Assembly: GCF_017591435.1 (NCBI RefSeq)
Contig: NC_059299.1
Coordinates: forward strand, 11,090,723-11,154,722
Length of the DNA stretch: 64,000 bases
Direction: 5' to 3'
From: Portunus trituberculatus
Lineage: Eukaryota; Arthropoda; Malacostraca; Decapoda; Portunidae
Under the pieces are notes generated by a model. It worked only from the letters and a program-made list of their open reading frames with translations, was not told the origin of the DNA and ran no database searches. Shown one piece after another: positions 46,735-57,085 of this stretch. The position numbers were made by a program, and so were the translations under genes. How positions within the stretch are numbered: the first letter of the stretch is position 1; every line of letters begins with the position of its first letter.

Positions 46735-49700
46735 AGGGAACATTGTTCTTGCCAGTGCAGGGAAGGAGTATTGGTGACCCATAGGCAGGAAGGAATAGTC
46801 AAATCTAGAAAAGTAACCAGCTTAGTAAATGCAAAGAATAGTTTAAAAGTGTATTACATAAACTGTAGGAGTGTTTTGAGTAAGATAGATTTGCTAAGAG
46901 GAGCAGCTTGTGTTGAAAATTTTGATATAATTGCTTTAACAGAAACCTGGTTAGATATGCCAGGGAAGGTGTTTGATCAGGTGAAAATTGATGGTTATAC
47001 ACTTTTTCATAAGGACAGGGAAAACAGAAGAGGGGGAAGAGTGGCCTTGTACGTCAAGGACACACTGTAATGTTGCATAAATAGCAGAATTCAGACAGAT
47101 AGCAAAACAGAGTCTCTAGGGTAGATATTAAGGATGGGTCTCAATCAGTAGTAATGGGTTTAGTGTACAGGCCACCAAATGCTTCAGACCAAAAAAACTC
47201 TTCCCTATGGGAGGAAATAAATAGAGCAGCCAGGTACAGTAAGGTATGAGTGGTAGGGATTTTAACTATAGGAATGTTGATTGGAGCTTGATGGTGGGTA
47301 ACAGGGAAGCAGATGAGTTCATTAAGGTCATACAGGATAATTTTTTAAAGCAAGTCAATTTAGAACCAACGCGGGGAAATAATATTCTAGATTTAGTTCT
47401 GACAAACAGGGAGGAGGCAGTTACACAGGTGGAGGTTGGAGGCCATTTAGGTAACAGTGATCACAAAGAAGTAAGGTATACATTGAAATAGCATGAAACT
47501 TTTAGAAAACAAAACAAAACAAGAGTACCTGACTTCAGAAAAGCTAATTTCGATGGATTAAGGGAGTATTTACAAATCACTTGGCAGGGGCAAGGCAGAT
47601 CTGGTCAGGTAGAAGGAAGGGAGGACCAGGGAAGAGCGGGGAGGTGTGACGTTGGGATGGGGCGGAGAGAGAGTGAGGCGGAGGGGGAAGGTGGGAGGTA
47701 TCCCAGTCAGCTGAGGATTAGTGAGAGCTATACCGAGTTCCTACATAAAATACGTGATGGTCAGATAGCCAAAATTCCTTATAAAACAAAAAAATCATGA
47801 AGCAACGATCCTAAGTGGATGACAGACAGACTAAAGCGGTGCATAGGGCAAAAAAGGAATATATTTAAGAGGCTAAAGGCAGGAGATGAATCTTTAAGGC
47901 CACTATACTATGAATTAGTAAGATCAGTTAAGAGGTTAACGAGGAAAGCTAAAAGTGAATATGATTTGAGGGTAGCCAGCCAAGCAAAGACGAACCCTAA
48001 GGGACTTTTTTCAATTATATAAGATGAAAAACAGAGAAGAAATAGGTCCCATAAGGACAATAAATGGTGAAATGGTTAGTTCTGCGGAATAGATTAGTAG
48101 AATTATAAACAAGTATTTTTTAACTATCTTCACCCAAGAGAACACACAGGAAATCCCAGATAGCGATGAGGTATTTAGGACAGAGGATAGTGAAAAGTTG
48201 ACAGATATCCTTATAATTAAGGCGATGGTAGAGCAGGAGATAGATAAACTAAAGAAATTCAAGTAACCGCGACCTGATGAAGTTTATCCAAGGGTTCTAA
48301 AGGAATGCAAGGATGTTGTAAGCGAGCCTTTAGCGGCACTTTTTAGGATGTCACTGGAGTCAGGTGAGGTACCGATAATGTGGAGAGAAGCTAATGTGGT
48401 TCCCATATTTAAGAAGGGGGATAAAACCCTAACGTCTAATTACAGGCCTGTCAGCTTAACTTCAGTTGTGGGTAAACTAATGGAATCAATAATAGCGAAA
48501 AACATTAGGGAACACCTAGACAAACACGGACACGGCTTGATAAATCACACAGAACATGGATTTACAAAGGGGAAGTCATGTCTTACCAACTTGTTGAGCT
48601 TTTATAGCAAGGTTTATGAGGCGACAGATAAAGGTGATAGTTATGACATTCTAAACTTAGATTTCAGTAAAGCCTTTGACAAAATACCTCACCAGAGGCT
48701 CTTAAAAAAGGTTAAAGCACACGGTATAGAGGGTAGAATATTAGGCTGGATTGAAGCATGGTTAGATGGCAGGCGAAAAAAGGGTAGTAATTAATGGTTC
48801 GAATTCCGAGTGGGAAGAAGTAGTTAGTGGCTCAGTTTTAGGGCCATTATTATTTCTAATAGGTATATATCAACAACTTGGACAGTGGAATTAATAGTGA
48901 TATCAGTATATTTGCGGACGACACAGAGATAGGTAGACGAGATTAATTAGGTCCGATTCAGATGCCAAGGATTTGCAGGTTGACTTGGATAGGATGAAAG
49001 AATGGACAGATAGATGGCTAATGCAGTTCAATATTAACAAGTGCAGGGTGCTGAGTGTGGGTAAAGATAATCCAAACAATAGGACCACAATAGATAACGT
49101 GGCACTAGGAAGTTCCATGTATGAGAAAGATTTAGGAGTCATAGTTAGCTCTGATCTCAGTACAAGGAAGCAATGTATCGAGGCCAGAAATAAGGCGAAT
49201 AGAGTATTAGGTTTCATCTTTAGAAGTGTTAAAAGCAGAAGTCCCGAAGTAATACTAAAATTATACTTGGCGCTGATCAGGCTACATCTTGACTATGCAG
49301 TACAATTCTGGTCCCCACATTACAGGAAGGACATAGCTCTGCTGGAGTCAGTGCAAAGGAGGATGACTAAAAAGATACAGGGAATGAGGGATATTCCCTA
49401 TGTAGAGAGACTGAAAAAACTTAATCTGCATTCCTTAGAGAGACCTAGGTTAAGAGGAGACCTGATAGAAGTATTTAAGAGGTATAAGGGTTTTAACAAA
49501 GGGAACATGAATGTAGTTCTTAGGATCAGTAGCAGGGCCAGAACCAAAAATAATGGGTTTAAGCTTAAAAAATTCAGGTTTAGGAAGGAAATGGGAAGGA
49601 ACTGGTTTTCAAACAGAGTGGTTGATGAGTGGAACTGTCTCAGTGGGCATGTAGTCAGGGCTGAGTTAATAGGGAGCTTTAAAAGAAGGTTAGATAAATT

Positions 49701-49805
49701 CATGGATGGGGAAGATAGATGGAATTAGGTAGTTTATGCACACTGGGACTGCCTCATATAGGCCTGGCGGCCTCTTGTAGCTTCCCTCCTTTCTTATGTT
49801 CTTAA
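46735..49805 (+). mobile_element. CR1-like LINE, family H
   Basis: Plus-strand copy with endonuclease, linker, RT and C-terminus. The 3' end GGCCTCTTGTAGCTTCCCTC is followed by CTTATGTTCTTAAG, the short TTATGTTC-type repeat that ends CR1 elements instead of poly(A). ORF1 is not recognised. The coding region is broken by several stops and frameshifts. Confidence 0.85.
46840..49728 (+). pseudogene. LINE H ORF2 (endonuclease, RT; broken)
   Basis: Endonuclease (46840-47491): KVYYINCRSVLSKIDLL, FDIIALTETWLD (catalytic Glu), GRDFNYRNVDW and HLGNSDHKEVRYTL (SDH intact). RT (48348-48920): MWREANVVPIFKKGDKT, NYRPVSLTSVVGKLMESII, EHGFTKGKSCLTNL, LNLDFSKAFDKIPHQRLL and IFADDTEIG (about 48908-48934). 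The PQGS block is altered (GSVLGPLLF across 48830-48860). C-terminus (48973-49728): YEKDLGVIVSSDLS, LDYAVQFWSPHYRKDI and FSNRVVDEWNCL. The linker region 47500-48340 has several stops. A CR1 clade call fits the FADD box and 3' end. Confidence 0.85.
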
Positions 49806-50490
49806 GTGTCCCAAGTACCACAAAATATGCCAATACAGAGAAGACAGCCAGAACATTTGGATATGCACAGGAAGTTACATTATCCCCAAAACTAGAAAGT
49901 GCAGGTTCTGTGTTTACAGCTCAAGTGACACAGAAGGAACATTTTTACAGAACATGTCTACCTCCTTGGAAAGTGGTCCTGTTTATTAACAACTAGTTAA
50001 GTTGGCACTGGGGCCACAAAACAGCAATGAAGTTTCTGGAAATATTACCAAGCACATCCATAGACCGGTGCTCTTTTTATAGCGAAGCAACAGACTTCTG
50101 GTTCACCAATCAGGAGGCTGTTCATGGTCCAGGAACAGTAGTGGAAATAGACAAAGCATTCATCATGTACCACAGGTACAAGAGAGTATGGGCACTGTCA
50201 CAAGTTTAGCTTTTCTGGGGGAAAAAGTGAATCTCCAGAAGAGATGTTATGTCACAAGTGAGCCCAGTGGATCAGGCCGAGCAGTGTGACAAAGACTTGG
50301 AGAAAAATAAATTCACCACAGGTCGATAATTATTAGTGATAGCTGGGGAGCTTACAATAGGTTTGAAAAGCTGGGCTACACCCATCATAAAATCAATCAT
50401 TCTGAGAACTTTATAGACCCATTAAACATTTATTGTCACTGGAAAGATGTTAAAAGAGTGGGTAAGGCAGCCCGGTATACTGAGATAATA
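49805..50490 (+). pseudogene. Merlin (IS1016/ISXO2-like) transposase remnant
   Basis: Decayed plus-strand sense reads LPPWKVVLFINN, GHKTAMKFLEILPSTSIDRC, SEATDFWFTNQEAVHGPGTV, VEIDKAFIMYHRYK, then VIISDSWGAYNRFEKLGYTH-like sequence (IISDSWGAYNRFEKLGYTHH) and NHSENFIDPLN and WKDVK. These are the EID and DSWGAY blocks and HKINHS segment of Merlin-superfamily DDE transposases, related to bacterial IS1016/ISXO2. Stops and frameshifts interrupt it and no terminal repeats were recognised. It follows directly on the 3' end of LINE H, which probably inserted beside or into it. Confidence 0.7.
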
Positions 50491-50699
50491 TCTGTATCAA
50501 TACCTGGCCCAACACCACTCTGTGAAAGCCCACAAAGACAACGACACACTGCTACATCAGTCTTTTTCTCCAGGTTGCCAAACTCTGTCCCCCCCACCCC
50601 TAAGGCAGCCAACACCAACAGCCAAGAACTGGGGCTGCCAATAAGGTAACATCATATGCATTTCTAAGCTGTTGCAGTAAAAGTACAGAATAGGACCTC

Positions 50700-51000
50700 C
50701 CACTTTTCCTCCATCCCATCCACCCACTCACCTGCCCCAGCAAGCTTGAGGGACTGTGGGGAATCGGGTGTTTTAGGGGGGAGGAGAGAGCCAAAAGAGG
50801 TGTGATATGGCAATCAGGGGGAAAAATCTAAGGACAAAATTCATGGATAATATTCACTGAAATCATCATAACCTAACATAATAACTTGCTAGCCAGGGGG
50901 CTGCACCCCCAGACACTTCCCTAAACTATCATAACCTAACCATCCACCTAAACTAACCTTACCACAAACACTAACCCAGCTTAACAAAAATGCAGATACT
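50700..51000 (-). repeat. TTAGG-bearing repeat, copy 2 (inverted)
   Basis: The complement carries CCTAAAACACCCGATTCCCC and ACAGTCCCTCAAGCTTG, matching copy 1, plus several TTAGGTTA/GTTAGGTTATGATA motifs (50870-50960) and GGGGGTGCAGCCCCCTGGCT. It lies about 5 kb from copy 1 in opposite orientation, with LINE H and the Merlin relic between them. Confidence 0.6.
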
Positions 51001-52017
51001 AACCAAAAATACCAAAAACCAAATAGCAAAAGCCAGTATTTTCACGAAAACCTAGGGACATTCCCAAAATTATATGGGCTTGAAAATGTGTAGAATAATA
51101 ACATGTAATTTAGCTACTCGTAGGTTTAAGGTAAGAAGTACCATGGTACACGCACTAACTTGTATACCTTCATACATGATTGATCACTGCAAACTTAGAT
51201 TCTGCAGGCACCGGAATATTCATTTAATTGTTAAGGCCTTACAAAAGCCGTCCCCACATTAAAAAACATCACCACAAACATGCATAGTACGTACTTTATC
51301 ATCTTGCATGGTTGTTTCAATGATTAAGGTGCCAGTCTTTGCTTTTTCCGAAATGCGTTATGAGGAGATTATCATTATCATTTTTTATTTATTTATTTAT
51401 TATTATTATTATTTTTTTTAAAGTTTGCAGTCTGTGCTGTAATGGTAAGCTTCGTTTTGCCAGGGCCGGGGGACAAACAAATAGTACTGATTTCGGACGG
51501 AAACGAAGTGCAGATTCGTTCAAAACAAGTCGAAATCTACTACAAAACAAGTTTCATACTCACGCCTGTGAGCGTCTCACAGGACATCGCCAGGGCTCAT
51601 AGGGCCCCTCCAGGGGAACCTGGCAGCCCTCAACAACAACAAGTTTCATCCTGAAGTCAGATTACAACGTAACAAGGCAAATTTACCGAACAAACCTGAC
51701 TGGTGGCTTGCCCTGCACAAGCTAGTCACTTCAATCACCTCTGACATTGCTGCCTACCGTTCACAAGTTAACTCAACGTTAATATGGCTAGCCCAGACAC
51801 TAGAGCAAATTGCCTGAGCACTACTGAGGTAGCTCGCATCTGCGGGTACGCCAGTCCACTGGCTAATTTGTTTTGGAAGAGTGAAATTGTGTAAGGCATC
51901 CTGTGCACAACAAACAGGTAAAAAAAAAACAATTCAAATGAAGCCATGCACATACGCACCAACTGCTTTGGACGACACCACGACTGACTTACTACCAAAT
52001 AAACCGAAACAACAATA
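51001..52017. other. Unassigned region with a GC-richer island
   Basis: Around 51440-51790 the base composition is richer in G/C than its surroundings and has a 70-codon frame without recognised homology. T/A-rich runs lie at 51380-51420. No exon, element end or RNA gene could be supported. Confidence 0.4.
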
Positions 52018-52110
52018 CTGATGACTAGGTCGCTGTGCGACTGATACAGGATAACCTAGATGGGCCCTGGTGGCCCTTTGTTATCCTATTATTTATGTTA
52101 TGTTATGTAA
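52018..52110 (+). mobile_element. CR1 family I, isolated 3' end (about 90 bp)
   Basis: TGATGACTAGGTCGCTGTGC through TAACCTAGATGGGCCCTGGT to ATTTATGTTATGTTATG is nearly identical to the last 90 bp of the copy at 52570-53510. It is an extreme 5' truncation of the same LINE ending in TTATG repeats. Confidence 0.85.
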
Positions 52111-52310
52111 CTTTCGAGAACAAGAATTACCTTCAAAAGGAAGAATTCAAACACAGCCTACCAAGCGGCGCCACTGCTGTAACTGATGTTGCCAAGTCGA
52201 CAATCCCTGAAACAACTTTGCCAGATCTCAATATTCCAGCTAAAAAATATACATAAACATTTCTTGCCAAAATTTTCAAATATTAAGAAATATCTGAGAG
52301 ATAATTAGTG

Positions 52311-52473
52311 TGTGCCTTGGAGTGCGATATTTGCAAACTTTGGAGACACCGTACGTGTGGAACTGGCATTTCCAGAGATACCTACAGATCTATTAACAGA
52401 CTTCTTAAGTCCGGTGGTCAATATGACTGGATTTGTCCAGACTGTGAGATGTATAATGAAACATCCATGCCAT
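52311..52473 (+). other. PHD/zinc-finger-like coding fragment, possible exon
   Basis: The frame reads ALECDICKLWRHRTCGTGIS then YRSINRLLKSGGQYDWICPDCEM, with spacing C-x2-C-x2-W-x-HR-x-C-x-TGI and DW-x-C-x2-C, a PHD-like finger of a type that occurs in transposon-linked proteins. It ends at CATCTG|GTAAGT, a consensus donor. The upstream acceptor is poor (GATAATTAG). It could be an exon of a host or transposon-derived gene, or a relic ORF1 of LINE I directly downstream. Confidence 0.4.
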
Positions 52474-52569
52474 CTGGTAAGTGTATTTAATTTCACTGTG
52501 TTAGTGTTATAAACATTAAGAAAAAGAAGGTCACTGATTGACTTATAATTGCTCTTCTACTTTATACTG

Positions 52570-53510
52570 GAGAAGACGGGATGTTGGCTAGAGGCAGTAG
52601 AGGAAGGAAAGGATTTAGGAGTAGTGATAGACAGGACTATGAAATTTTCAAAGCAATGTTTAGAAGCAAGAAATAGGGCAAATAGGATCCTGGGTTTTAT
52701 AAATAGAAATGTTAGTTATAAAAGTAAGGAAGTGGTGCGTAGCTTATATAATTCCTATGTTAGGCCCCATTTAGAGTATTGCATACAGGCCTGGTCACCC
52801 CACTATAGGCAGGATATCAACATGTTAGAAGCAGTTCAGAGAAGAGCAACTAGGATGATACCAGCTTTGAAGCGCCTGGAGTATAGAGATAGATTAAAGG
52901 CATTAAACATGTTTTCATTTGAGAGGAGATGTATAAGAGGGATATGATAGAGTTATTTAAAATGTTCTCAGATACAAACTACATAGATGTGAGATCTTTC
53001 TTTACCTTAGAGGAGGGAAGTAGGACTAGAAATCATGGCAGGAAGATTAGAAAGCAAGGCTGCAGGTTAGATATAAGAAAATATTTCTTTAGTCATAGGG
53101 TGGTAGACTTCTGGAATGCATTGCCAGAGACGGTTGTAAATAGCACTAGTTTGACAATGTTTAAAAACAGATTAGATAAGCACTTAAATTTATTAGATTT
53201 ATAATTATGTATAGCGCTGCATGATAGTTCTTATAAGAAATTTACTATATTTAAACAAGACATGATCCCCATGTATGGGGATTACAGATTGTAGAGGAAT
53301 TCGATGTAGGACTTAGCCCTGTTAATGGGCCAAATATTTAGAATTAGTATATAATGTATGTGTACTTGTAAGTGTATTGTGTACTTGTAAGTGTATCTTT
53401 AAGTACTGATGACGAGGTCGCTGTGCGACTGATACAGGATAACCTAGATGGGCCCTGGTGGCCCTTTGTTATCCTATTATTTATGTTATGTTATGTTTAT
53501 GTGCGTCGCC
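52570..53510 (+). mobile_element. CR1 family I, 5'-truncated copy
   Basis: C-terminal ORF2 in two frames: EEGKDLGVVIDRTMKFSKQC, PHLEYCIQAWSPHYRQDI, AVQRRATRMIPALKRLEYRD, then KRDMIELFKMF and SHRVVDFWNALPETVV to a stop at 53204, then about 300 bp of 3' UTR ending in ATTTATGTTATGTTATGTTT. The only frame change is near 52930, so it is fairly young. RT catalytic blocks lie upstream of the truncation. Confidence 0.85.
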
Positions 53511-53593
53511 GTCTGGGAAAGTGAAGATCTGGTTCTTGATAGAAGGTAAAAGAGGTCCATACAAAACAAAACACACTCAACGTCCAAAACGTC

Positions 53594-54170
53594 AGTCTCT
53601 ACTTTCAGACAAAGAATGAGAAGTTAAGCATGGTGAGTCAGTGGGTAGGTCGGCTAGGAAGTGCAGCAAGGATGAGAGCAAGTAAATATGAAGTGCTGCG
53701 AGAAGCTTGGAAGAGCGTGGCTGTTCCGAGCATCATGGATGTGATTGCATGGAATGAAAGTAAACTAGAAAAGTTAGAAATAGGGCAGAATAGAGTTACA
53801 AGAATGGCACTAAATGCACCTAGATATGCAGCAGTAGAGGTCCTTAGGGGAGACATGGGTTGGAGCACTTTTACAGAAAGGAATTATAGATGGTCTGAGT
53901 CCCGCAGCAAAGTGTGCCAGCTGTGTGACGTGGGAGAGGATGAGACGGTGGAGCATGTGGTGCTGGAGTGTGTGAAGTATGCCAGAGACAGGTATGACAT
54001 GATGCGAGTGGTGCTGAGGGAGCTGGGACATGACAGAGTGGAGATGACAGGAAGGGAATGGATGGTGGTGCTGCTGGGACTCTGTGGGGAGACGAATGAA
54101 AGGACGATTGAAGCTGTAAAAGAGTTCCTGGAGAGAATGTGGCGTGCTAGATGCAGGAACTAATGGTGTG
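53594..54170 (+). mobile_element. LINE family D, copy 1 (3' end with internal deletion)
   Basis: A 177-codon frame (53630-54163) matches copy 2 from 63243 (SQWVGRLGSAARMRASKYE). It skips the equivalent of about 63500-63935 at a short junction (CAGAAAGGAATTATAGATGG) and ends with CQLCDVGEDETVEHVVLECV, a C-x2-C...H...C finger that closes ORF2 in several LINE clades. The deletion keeps the frame. Relative to copy 2 it also lacks 9 bp (TATGGTATG) near 53737. Confidence 0.8.
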
Positions 54171-54229
54171 AAAGATGGTGATTGCCCTCTTTGTTGTTTG
54201 TGTTTCTTTTTTTTCTCTTATTTTTCCCT

Positions 54230-54449
54230 ACAGGCGCTGCCGATACAAAGGCCTGACGCAGAAGAAATTCTGCGTCTCCTGTAGCATCAAGATCAATATC
54301 AAGATCAAGAAGTGTTGTCTTCTGCTGACAGGGAGCAAAGTTAGGAGGATGTGGCTGTTTGGAGATAGCCTGGTGAGAGGAGTAGAGAAAGAGATATACT
54401 CCCTGTCGAAAGGTGGGTATAGAGTGATGGACAAAAGCAGACCAGGGGC
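54230..54449 (+). pseudogene. LINE D copy 2, ORF1 N-terminal part (SGNH-like), cut by LINE E
   Basis: The frame reads RRMWLFGDSLVRGVEKEIYS then LSKGGYRVMDKSRPGA. GDSL is the block I motif with the nucleophilic serine of SGNH/GDSL hydrolases. The frame is broken off within CAGACCAGGGGC (54438-54449), which recurs at 60253-60264 where the ORF continues in phase. ORF1 proteins with an esterase-like domain are known from the CR1/L2 groups. The 5' limit of the element is uncertain (54170-54345). Confidence 0.65.
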
Positions 54450-54916
54450 AACTCGGACAGCAGAGACACACAGGACACAGAGCACAGAACTCAGCAGACA
54501 ATCAGCCAATCAGAGCGAAGAAATACAAGCTCCAAGGACACTTCTACATTGTCCTTAGTTGTACATGTGTACCGGGGTTCCCCGCTTGGCGTGAACCCGC
54601 CCTTGTACTACTTCTTTATTCTTCTACTGTATTTTCTCTTCGCCCTTAGCGTCCGCCGAATAGGTCAAGGTGAACCCCGCGGGCATTGCCTCAAGGGGGG
54701 CCCTCAGAGGGCTGCCTTAAGCCTGTTCGGTAGGTCAGGCAACCACTTGGTCAGGGTTAGGCGCGGGGTAGGGCCATCTCGACGGTTGTTAGCAGCCGGT
54801 TGGTCAAACTGCCCTGCATAGGCAGGCTCCTTCCATATTTCTATCCTGTATTAGCTGTGGTCTTGCGTCGGGCTTCGGCCCCATTATAGGACATATTGTA
54901 CTGATATGTAACAACC

Positions 54917-56350
54917 ATGCCTCGTGTGAAGATCAAAGCGACGGACCCCAAGGACCCAAGACTGAAAAACTTTCTCCTAGAAACTCTAGCAAAACACGAC
55001 ATATATATAACAAAACTGATTCCTCTCTTTGATGGATTTGTTATCATAACCGGCAACGATCAAGATCAAGACAAGCTCTTCAACCCCAGCACAACAGAAG
55101 ACCTTCAAAAGAATCACCTCTACCCACTGATTCCACCAGAATTAAAAGCAAACCGTTCAGTAATCATTCCTAACGTAGACAACCATATCTATAAAAATCA
55201 GGAAAATGAAATAAAGACTGAAATTGAAGAAAAGAACACCTGGACAGCTAACCAAGTGGACTCGGTTTTCAAGTTTCCTAACTCACGTATACTCAAAATC
55301 ACATTCAAACAAACAGCAATAGCTAAAAAATGTCAAACAAACGGCCTAAGAGCTTTCCAGATGAGCATCCCCTTCCATAACATTAAACAAGAATTTTTTT
55401 ACAGTATCCAAACATGCTTTAAATGTTATGAAATAGAAAAACACAACACCAACCAATGTCAAAAGCCAAACAAATTCAAAGTATGCAGCGAATGTGCCAA
55501 TCAAGGACACACATGGAAAGAATGTACCAGCCAACATAAAAAATGCCTTAACTGCGACGGAGATCATAGAACTCTCGCAGCAAAATGCCCAAGACGGAAG
55601 GAAGCAATAAAAGAAAAAAGATCAAACAGCCAACATAACAACATGACATACAGCCAAGCCACACAACACCAGAAATACACCAACACTCCACCACCACCAC
55701 CACCACCCCAGAGCACTGGAGACACCTTTGCAAAGATAATAACATGTGTAATACATGCACACACGATCAACATGGCAAATCCTGGAACATATGAAAAGGA
55801 GCTTAATAATATGTTAAAGTTGAACAACCTGCCTACCATTAAAGCACCAGTAAACCCTCCATCACTGAAAATTATCACAAGTGCCGCCCCTACACAGACA
55901 ACTACCTCAAGCAGCGACACCACAAAAAGCACAAATCAACAAGGATTGAACACAAACAACATAAACTCCACCAGAGCCATGGAGGAGGAAACAGTCGGCA
56001 TAGAAGTAGAAAATGACACACCAGCAAAACACACAGACACTGTTACAAAAACTCTTTCCAAAGACATTGGCATCATAATTTACACACCAGAGTCCACTGG
56101 ATGGCCTAAACAACAGCTCACTAAAACAGACCTAATAGAAGCATTAGAAAACAGGAAATATAAACTCACATTTACAGACAAAACATACACATACTTCCAG
56201 ATCATACAAGGCATAATGGACGACAAAATAACACTCGAAAAGTGCTGGGAGAAGGTAGCAGATGATCAATTCAAAAAGATAAGACACGGCACAAACATAG
56301 AAAGAACACCACCCCCAAGAAGAGAAAAACTACGTAAAAACTCATTCTAA
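54917..56350 (+). CDS. LINE E ORF1 (gag-like zinc-knuckle protein)
   Basis: 477 codons, intact, starting MPRVKIKATDPKDPRLKNFL. Three zinc knuckles: CFKCYEIEKHNTNQC (167-181), CSECANQGHTWKEC (190-203, canonical CCHC) and CLNCDGDHRTLAAKC (210-224). The region before them (about 15-160) has the size of the RNA-recognition-like part of Jockey/I gag proteins. After them comes a low-complexity Pro/Thr/Asn-rich part with a polyproline run. It would bind LINE RNA and form the RNP. The stop at 56350 is followed at once by the ORF2 frame. The intact ORF beside a broken ORF2 suggests recent insertion. Confidence 0.85.
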   Translation: MPRVKIKATDPKDPRLKNFLLETLAKHDIYITKLIPLFDGFVIITGNDQDQDKLFNPSTTEDLQKNHLYPLIPPELKANRSVIIPNVDNHIYKNQENEIKTEIEEKNTWTANQVDSVFKFPNSRILKITFKQTAIAKKCQTNGLRAFQMSIPFHNIKQEFFYSIQTCFKCYEIEKHNTNQCQKPNKFKVCSECANQGHTWKECTSQHKKCLNCDGDHRTLAAKCPRRKEAIKEKRSNSQHNNMTYSQATQHQKYTNTPPPPPPPQSTGDTFAKIITCVIHAHTINMANPGTYEKELNNMLKLNNLPTIKAPVNPPSLKIITSAAPTQTTTSSSDTTKSTNQQGLNTNNINSTRAMEEETVGIEVENDTPAKHTDTVTKTLSKDIGIIIYTPESTGWPKQQLTKTDLIEALENRKYKLTFTDKTYTYFQIIQGIMDDKITLEKCWEKVADDQFKKIRHGTNIERTPPPRREKLRKNSF

Positions 56351-56351
56351 A

Positions 56352-57077
56352 TCTACATTCAATACGAAACTTAAGATAATACAACACAACGTCCTACAGT
56401 GGAAAAATCGTAGACATGCACTCTACAACACATACAGACACATAGACCCAGACATTATTCTCATAAACAGCCACTGTCTCCCAAACAGCACACCATTAAA
56501 AATAACAGGCTATAAGACATACCAGAAAAACACATTAGAATCTCCCTCTGACGGAACAGCAATAGCAATAAAACGTCATATTAACCACAAGATAATAGAT
56601 CATTATATATCTGACCTTATTGCCATCAAAGTGGAAACAAGCACTGGACCAGTTATTATCTCCACCTTATACCAACCACCCTCTCGTGACTATCTTCCAA
56701 CTCCAGACTTCACTGCTCTTTTCCGAATGAACCTACCTGTATATATGATCGCAGACCTCAATGCGAACCATCAAATTCTGGGCTACACATATACGAATAA
56801 CAAAGGACGACAAATCAACACACTAATACAACATAGAACCATGCAACACGTAGGACCTCACTTCCCTACCTTTTATACTAGAAATAGAGGAACAACACCA
56901 GACATAGTTCTAACAAATTATAAAACATACCATAACACACACGTCATGCAAGGCCCCATCACCACCAGCGACCACATGCCAATTATCATGACTATATCGA
57001 CAGCACCAATTCCAATTCCGGCTCCTCCTAGGATAAATTACAGGAAAGCTGACTGGGACAAGGTTAAAATGAAATAG
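56352..57077 (+). pseudogene. LINE E ORF2, endonuclease part
   Basis: Open from just after ORF1 to 57077: KIIQHNVLQWKNRRHALYNT (start of the AP-type endonuclease), DIILINSHCLPNSTPLKI, VYMIADLNANHQILGY (the D-N-A-NH block in place of GDFNAHH), TTPDIVLTNYK and ITTSDHMPIIMT (SDH intact). In the second block the usual glutamate (LxET) is replaced by NSHC, so activity is doubtful. An in-frame stop at 57075-57077 and a frame change separate it from the RT part. Confidence 0.75.
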
Positions 57078-57085
57078 AGTCAAGA

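Noticed and set aside
51442..51654. Possible gene in a GC-richer island
   Set aside because: A 70-codon frame without recognised domain, splice sites or repeats. Not enough to call a gene.
54161..54560. Independent gene between 54.16 and 54.56 kb
   Set aside because: The frame is the N-terminal part of LINE D ORF1 running into the 5' UTR of inserted LINE E; residues after the 12-bp duplication are not ORF1.
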